From NCBI GenBank assembly GCA_009809945.1, contig WTPW01000018.1, forward strand, positions 251,526-315,525: DNA of 64,000 bases. The letters run 5' to 3'. Numbering within the stretch: position 1 is the stretch's first letter; the number at the start of each line of letters is the position of its first letter. The stretch is from Gigaspora margarita. Its lineage: Eukaryota > Glomeromycota > Glomeromycetes > Diversisporales > Gigasporaceae. A model generated the notes under the pieces. The model saw only the letters and a program-made list of their open reading frames with translations. It ran no database searches and was not told the origin of the DNA. Positions 57,768 to 64,000 of this stretch are shown one piece after another. The position numbers and the translations under genes are program-made.

Positions 57768-58897
57768 ACAACATTTCCAAATTCATATAAAATAGATTGT
57801 AGATCAACTTGGTGTAATCAAAACATATGAAATCATGAAAACACCACATGATTCGACCAATCATAATTAGCAATTCTTTGTACTACCCAGGAAAAACATA
57901 TAGCAACCTCGGAGATTTTATTTATATGTAAATTTAATTTTTTTTAAAGCAGTACATATTGCGCAAATTCACTATTATAAACAACCTGTATTAAACTATA
58001 TATTACATAGTTTGATACAAATTGGTTAAGACGTTAAAAAGTTTTATTAGAAGTACTTTTTATTGAGTAAATTTATTACTCACCCGGGGTGATAATTGAT
58101 ATTACTCACCCACTTTATGCTATCTCAAAATTTTAGTAGGGTAACCCCTGTTATGTTACTAACAAAAAATGCACCTCTTGCAATTATACTAGGAATGGGT
58201 TCGGTCAGTTATGGTCAGTTTTGGTCGGTTATTATCAACTATAGGCATATAATCGGCTAAGTGCGGTCGGTCATACCGGCTAATAGCCGACTATAGTTGA
58301 TCAATTATTTTACTATGCAAAGGTTCTTTGATCCTTTAACCAAAGTTGTAGAGCTGATCTTTCTGATTCTAATGGTGATTAGATCATCAAAATTGGTTCA
58401 TAGATTCTTGAGATAATTGAGATTAAAGCAAGAAAATAAGGATCGACAAATTTACAGTTACACAAAGAATTATATTTTGTGTACAGTCGATCACATATAG
58501 TATTTACGGGATCTTTCACTTATCGGGCTGATCCGTGTCGATCTGTTTTGAAATCTGGTATCAGCTATAATTTAGTTAGTTAGCTAAGCCGCTCTGACCG
58601 ACTAGAATCGGTTACAGCTAATAGCTGGTCACAAACAGCTATAACCATAATCATACCCATCCCTAAATTATACTCTAAATTTAACCTTAACTCTAACCCT
58701 AACCCTAACTCTAATGCTATTTCTAACTCTAACTCTAACCAAAACCCTAATGTAACTAACTAGAATTTTGGTTTTAAGTTGAAAGGGGGTGAATTTTTTA
58801 CCTGGGTATCAAATAAATTATTCCTTTTTTATTTACTATGTAAAAATTTAATATACTATGTAGATCATATCAAAAATGATCTATGTACACCCTACCC
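57768..58897. mobile_element. TTAA-flanked element with a nested hAT
   Basis: TTAA at 57764-57767 and 58898-58901. Ends GGGTAGGGTGACAACAT and, inverted, GGGTAGGGTGTACATAGA. Related to 18421-18770. Removing the nested hAT and one target copy leaves about 650 bp. CCCTAACCCTAAC text lies at 58690-58750. Confidence 0.78.
58190..58665. mobile_element. hAT-type MITE, 476 bp, nested
   Basis: Perfect 8-bp target duplication AATTATAC at 58182-58189 and 58666-58673. Ends TAGGAATGGGTTCGG and, inverted, TAGGGATGGGTATGA. Subterminal 'ggtcagttatggtcag' and 'cggctaatagccg' repeats. Confidence 0.92.
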
Positions 58898-59280
58898 TTA
58901 ATAAACTCTTATTTTACTATTGTATAAGCTGTATAATCATGAAATAACTCTCATAGGTGTTATTTTAAAAAATGGGACCTTCAAAAATAACATACATGGT
59001 CTCGAATTAGTGTGCACTCTAAGTATACTTTACATGTGTATTAAAGTTAGAAAATCTTTTATTTTAAATAACGTATATAGAATATTTGAAATAACATACA
59101 GATCAATTAGAGTGCAGGTAGGCATTATTTATGCTCATATAGTATATACTTTAAAACAATTGTTTCACTTGTTTTGAAGTATAACTAGTATGTTTTAATG
59201 ATTAATATGAATTCTAAGTATCAATAAAGCACAAATTTCAAAAATTTCAGGTTCAAATTATATAAAAGATGCCTTATTGA

Positions 59281-59520
59281 GAGTTACCTGTAGTGAATAG
59301 CATTTTATTAAAAATATAGTTGCCTATTTTGCTCACTTTCACTCACAACTAGGTAGTTTACCTGTGGTGCTTTTTTTAATAAAATGCTAGCACTCCACAT
59401 CTGTTATATTAAATCTATTATGTATCATAGAGAGTACCCATAGTAAACTAGCATTCTATTAAAAATATAGTCGCCTACATTGCTTGCTTTTGCTTGCAAC
59501 TAGGCAGTTTACCTGTGGCA
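59281..59520. repeat. Tandem duplication with a 151-bp period
   Basis: 'cattttattaaaaatatag' (59301) and 'cattctattaaaaatatag' (59452) start copies, which continue to 'tagtttacctgtgg' and 'cagtttacctgtgg'. The open frame upstream (58920-59177) has no recognisable protein. Confidence 0.8.
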
Positions 59521-60642
59521 GTGATAGCAAATAACCCAAATAACAAATGAACAGTTATTGAGTCATCTCAAAAATCAAATGACCTGGTAAGGTCATTTGA
59601 AATATTTATAATTTTATTTGTAAAGATGTAATTGGCTTAGAGATTGGGTTCAGCACAAAATTCAAGGTCTAAGTTACCCTCTCATTTACAAGATCATTAC
59701 CAGGTTAAAAACCATTGTAGCTCAATTTCTCTGACACTTCAATGCCAACATGCTATTTCATCTATAGCACAATTTTTTGATAATACATATATTTGACATT
59801 ACATATTTTCAACTATTTTTTCTTAGCAAGACATTTTTCCAACAATCATTTTTTCAACATAAAATTGTTCTGATTTAATATTAAAGTTGCTCTGATTTAA
59901 TTATGATTTCAGAATCATATCATAATTGTTACAAACTATGTTATTTCTAATAACCAGAATAACATGAGTAACCCAGTTATCATATATAAATTGACCAATC
60001 TATATACTTTTGATAACAAATATCATTATCCAGTATGAAACCAGTTTTTAGCAACATATCATATGATTCTTGTCAATAACTTTGCTAACTGTAGCATTTT
60101 TTCTAATATTTACTATTATCTATCATTTATTTTTTATTTACATTGGCTAGCCAATGATCATTTGTAGGATAAGTTCATTTTAAAACCTCTAAATAGAAAA
60201 TATTTAAGCCTTATTTATTTTTACTGTATTGATTTAGCCTAGGTATAACAATGGTATTAAAATATACCTGGTCTAATCTAATTCTACTCTTAGGTGGTAT
60301 TAGTTGCAATGTTATTTAAAATATCTTATTTTACTAATTGATTTATATAAAAAGATAACACAGGTCACCCAGGTAGCAATAGTTATAATATTATACAAGT
60401 CATCTCAGTGACTTACAATCTCTATATAATTATTTAAGTATTATACAGGTTTTCATAACCAATAGAATTTTAATTCTATATGCAAAATGATTTAATAACC
60501 TAAATAACCCTGGTTATTTAAAAATAATTGTAGTCATTTAGTCATAAGTCATTTCCACATGACCCAAAATTTGAATGATTAAATGATCTCAAATGACTGG
60601 CATTACTTTTGCATATTGTACCCTCTGCTGTAGTTTATAAAT
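59521..60642. other. No gene seen
   Basis: A+T-rich; recurrent 'aaatgac' and 'gtcattt' words near 59570-59610 and 60530-60600 only. Confidence 0.5.
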
Positions 60643-60759
60643 ATGTCATGGGACTACTGTACTGCATGTGCTAAATGCACCAAATGTGCTGAATGTGCTG
60701 AATGTACCAGATGTGCTAAATGTATCTCATGTGACAGATGTGCTAAATATTGCAATTAA
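60643..60759 (+). CDS. Micro-ORF: 38-residue cysteine-repeat peptide (candidate)
   Basis: ATG at 60643 to TAA at 60757-60759. After MSWDY the product has Cys at positions 6, 9, 12, 15, 18, 21, 24, 27, 30, 33 and 37. This is an unbroken C-x-x series of ten, plus one more, with Ala, Lys, Glu, Thr, Arg between. The DNA is a degenerate 9-bp repeat (tgtgctaaa type). Yet substitutions between units keep Cys codons, including one TGC among TGT, and avoid stops. Dense cysteine suggests metal binding, as in metallothioneins, but their usual pattern is C-x-C; no family is recognised. It could equally be a chance-open minisatellite or an exon of a larger gene. Confidence 0.3.
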   Translation: MSWDYCTACAKCTKCAECAECTRCAKCISCDRCAKYCN

Positions 60760-61559
60760 GGCATAAAGGACTGATATGATCAGAATAGTATAAATGATAG
60801 ATTGATCATTTATGGCACAAGTTCATATGAATTTATTATAAAAAGTTTCTTATAAATATGGGCAAGATTCGCTCCACTTTGTAGGCATGTTTGCTATAAT
60901 ATCTTAATATATATAATAAAGGACACTATAATCGATTTTATAAAATATATCATACACTTTTTTGAATTGCCAAATTACTATAAATATAAACATCTTGCTT
61001 GTATAAATACTAACAACTATGATACACTACTACACAGTTTGTATCTTTGTGCTCACATGACTCCATGTTAATAGTTGATCCATTAACCTCAACTTTTAAG
61101 AAGTAATTTGCGGGTTAACAATTGGTGGTGACTGTGAAATTTGTAATGAGAATCAATATTGGAATTGTCAAGAATAACTCTGTGTAAGTTTAGGGATTGC
61201 TATGTGTGAGCTGAGATTCTGTATGAATTACCTGAAGCATCTGTTCTGTATGAACAATTAAAAATAGAAGAAGTCTGTAATAAAAGAAGAACTCAGAAAC
61301 CAAAGATCATTGAATAAAACTTGCTTCACTTCTATAGTACATTCTCAACCCTATAGCAACAATGTTCACAATGTAGAAGAAAAACTCACTCTATTTTGGA
61401 GTGCCAGAAGTGAAATATCTAGACAAAAAAATGTACTAAACTCGCTAGATTACTTATTCTAAAACAGTTTGTAGAGTTGCAAGAGATAATGGATAAGCAC
61501 TTTGTGTTTTTCTCGATGATGAACAGATCACGTAGCCCTAGAGTACTTGACAAAAACAT
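60760..61559. other. No gene; possible far end of a Sel1-type relic
   Basis: Short uninterrupted peptides occur (for example GGDCEICNENQYWNCQE, near 61122-61175) but stops follow quickly. These may be decayed upstream exons of the Sel1-like relic; not provable here. Confidence 0.35.
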
Positions 61560-62359
61560 CAGAGGATATAATTAAAAGAGATAAAAAACTTGATCATCCA
61601 ATAACAAAAGAAGGATATAGCTTAGTAAACAGTGGTTATAATGAACTGACTGATACTAGATATTACTATGAAGCCAAAGCAATGAAGGTTAAACATTGGG
61701 CATTTAAACATTATTAAAAACTGGCCAAACTGGAACATGGTAAAGAAAGAAATTGTACATATGAGACTAATTGGTGTTACAAATATAGTAGAAACAAAAA
61801 AAATAAAAAAAAGAGGTTCTGAAGCCCCAAGGCAAGAAAAGAAGGTAACAAAAGGGAGATTTGTTGAATACCTATATGAAAAAGAAAAAGAAGAAGGAAT
61901 CAGAAATGAAGAAAACAACTATAATAAAATACTACAAGAACTACTTAGTATTTGCACTGCATTATTACAGGAAGTAGCTAATATAAACATCATGCTAGAA
62001 CTCAAAGATTTGTCATAACCCTAATTAAAAATTCCTCTGAAAAAATCTTGACTGGAATAGAAAGTATAGATGCAACAGTCAAATTCTACCAGAGTGAAAA
62101 AATAAGTTATAAGTATAGAAGGAACAAAATTAAAAATGATGAAAAGAAAATTTACATAAATAGTTCCAAGACCTTTGAAGTTGATGACAAAAAAACCTAG
62201 AAAACTAACAAATATAAAGAAGATAAAATATGATACAAGGTCAGAATTATAGTAAGTGCAAGTAGGCCCAAGGAAAGTTGTTCAAAATATGAAGAAGGCA
62301 GAAGGCAAATAATAGTACAAGATGATTAGGTAAATGATAGTTGAGGATGATGCAAAGAT

Positions 62360-62643
62360 TAGAGTTCCACAATTTGATTTGATATTCAAATATTTGATTC
62401 AAATATTTGATCAAATTCAAATTCAAATTTGACTATATTTGATTTGATCAAATTCAAATATGGTCAAATTAAATTTGAATTTAGCAAATATTTGATTTGA
62501 TTTGAAAATTACTATAAAAAATCAAATTCAAATCAAGTTCAAATTCAAATATTTGATCAAATCAATTTCAAATCAGGGTTAATTTGATTTGATCAAATTC
62601 AATTGGACCAATATTTGATTTGATTTGGATTTGAAAAACCCTA
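62360..62643. mobile_element. hAT-type MITE, 284 bp
   Basis: Perfect 8-bp target duplication GCAAAGAT at 62352-62359 and 62644-62651. Ends TAGAGTTCCACAATTTG and, inverted, TAGGGTTTTTCAAATCC. The body is almost entirely 'caaatatttgatttgatc' satellite in both orientations. Confidence 0.92.
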
Positions 62644-63131
62644 GCAAAGATATCAAGTGAAAAAAGGGACTTGCTAAGAAGAAGTTGGATTTTGCCTGTG
62701 AGTTATAGCTAAAAAAGTAATGAGGTTTAGAAAAATGATAAAATGGGATAGAAATAACAGACCACAAGAAGGAAACCAGTATCTAAATGATTGTAATACT
62801 AGAATCAATAATAATAGATCTAATATTTTTATGTTAAATGATAAAAAAAAAATGCTATTACTGCACAAGTAGATTTAAAAAATCACTCACTAAAAAGAAA
62901 GAACATAAAGTATTTAGACATTATGAGAAATTAGCAAAAATAGATAAAATAAGGAGGAATGAATTAAGTTAAAAGAAGATAGTAATAGTAAATATACCTA
63001 GGTATATCAAAAGAAGAAAGTACTAATCAAAAGAAGCCTGTGCGAAAATAGTGAGATATTGTTACTGGAAAGAAGATTTCTAGATAATAATATTAACATA
63101 GAAAAAGAACCTAGTAAGGACAATATTGAAA

Positions 63132-63451
63132 GGGTCCATATTATTTTACTGAAAATCACTTTACAGACAATTCATTTCACTGACAAATTATTTACCGACA
63201 AGTTCATTTTACTGACAGTTCATTTCACTGAAGCTCATTTCACCAACAAGTTTTTTTCTAAAAAGCACACTAACTTTTACCATAATTTTACTCTGACCCT
63301 ACCCTGACCCTAATGACAATAACCAGAATTACTTTGTCAGTGAAATGGGCTTTGGTGAAATAAACTGTCAGTAAAATGAAATTGTTAGTGAATAATTTGT
63401 TAGTGAAATGGGATGTCTGTGAAGTGATTGTCAGTAAAATGATTGCCACCC
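63132..63451. mobile_element. MULE-type MITE, 320 bp, second copy
   Basis: Inverse orientation relative to 8049-8366. Ends GGGTCCATATTATTTTAC and, inverted, GGGTGGCAATCATTTTAC. Flanked by TATTGAAA at 63124-63131 and 63452-63459 (8 bp). The centre 'gaccctaccctgaccctaat' matches the other copy inverted. Confidence 0.85.
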
Positions 63452-64000
63452 TATTGAAATGAAGCAAGTACAGGAAAATGCTATACTAAAGATAATTATG
63501 GATAGCACAATATTGAATCAGGAGCAAATAACAGATATGCTAATATGGAATACACTAATGTAACAAACAGTCTCAAAGGAGGACATAAAGCTAAACTAAA
63601 AGAATATGAGTCATTCATTAACTGCTAAGAAAACTTTGAGAAAGATCTTACTAAAGGAATATACGAAGCTGAGTACTTTTATAAAAGTGGGATTAAAAGT
63701 TAAAAAAAACTACTAAGAAAATATTTAGTATCGATAAAGTTGACGAAATATACAAGACCAGATACTATTGCTATACCAATGAAGAAAAGAACCCAGAAGG
63801 ATATCAGACTAGAAGTGAAGTCAAAAAAGATGGATGCAAAATTGTTGATTGAAGTCTGAAATAGATAACAAAATTGTGAAAGAAAAAATATAAAATAGTA
63901 AACTAGAGATGACAAAGAAAAAAAAAGAAAAGAATACTGGTATTAAAAGACCCTTGAAGGAGAGGCTGTACACCTTACATATGAAACATGAATGAGAAAA

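Larger units (their letters stand above)
61560..63990 (+). pseudogene. Second Sel1-like gene relic, split by two MITEs
   Basis: Plus-strand fragments read AFKHY-KLAKLEHGKE, NWCYKYS, EYLYEKEKEEG, VDEIYKTRYYCYTNEEKN and GIYEAEYFYKSGI. These match the Sel1-like repeat pattern in three frames with many stops. It is interrupted by the hAT-type MITE at 62360-62643 and the MULE-type MITE at 63132-63451. The open frame at 61737-62018 covers part of it, with an unusually Lys/Glu-rich composition. Continuation beyond the right edge is likely. Confidence 0.5.

Noticed and set aside
58920..59177. 85-codon plus-strand frame
   Set aside because: No recognisable motif, no splice or homology support, and it is surrounded by repeats.

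Overview
This window reads as nuclear DNA of an early-diverging, repeat-rich fungus. The likeliest group is the arbuscular mycorrhizal Glomeromycotina (Gigaspora or Rhizophagus type). The grounds are a very A+T-rich background, short GT-AG introns, decayed Sel1-like repeat genes of the kind these fungi carry in large families, tRNA-derived SINEs and very dense small DNA transposons. The lineage is inference; nothing here fixes a species. No rRNA gene, functional tRNA gene, operon, CRISPR array or bacterial or phage feature was found. A few single 'n' bases (409, 449, 451, 11761, 47570, 47572, 47574) mark unresolved assembly positions.

Two complete genes are supported: a pair of four-exon, 288-residue secreted GDSL/SGNH hydrolases, one at 775-1892 on the minus strand and one at 55231-56343 on the plus strand. 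They sit in the arms of an inverted segmental duplication (about 531-3126 and 52998-56529). Comparing the arms dates insertions. A small hAT-type MITE is in both arms. A TA-flanked MITE is only in the left arm. A 9-bp-TSD element and a satellite-bearing insert are only in the right arm. A third probable gene runs off the left edge (minus strand, 1-278) and encodes a 17-residue peptide repeated in tandem. Decayed relatives of the same repeat, mixed with Sel1-like repeats, fill 36.8-42.9 kb. A 38-residue micro-ORF at 60643-60759 has cysteine at almost every third position.

The rest is layered repeats. 0-3 kb: repeat-protein edge and left duplication arm. 3-9 kb: palindrome, tandem repeats, a MULE-like MITE. 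9-13 kb: a 2.3 kb hAT-type element with a palindrome and a second hAT inside it. 13-16 kb: small elements. 15.5-25.6 kb: a nest of elements bounded by a perfect 8-bp duplication, holding a SINE, Harbinger-like and TTAA-flanked elements and palindromes. 25.7-32 kb: hAT MITEs, a 29-bp tandem array and a 1 kb foldback. 34-36 kb: a tandem duplication. 36.2-44.7 kb: Sel1/peptide-repeat relics between long inverted repeats, with three insertions and a second SINE. 45-53 kb: tandem repeats and hAT elements. 53-56.5 kb: right duplication arm. 57-64 kb: further nested elements, the cysteine micro-ORF and another Sel1-like relic.

Many elements were placed by reading inverted termini together with exact target-site duplications (8 bp hAT type, 9 bp MULE type, TTA/TAA Harbinger type, TA and TTAA). 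Superfamily names rest on that signature only. No transposase coding region was recognised, so these look like non-autonomous copies.
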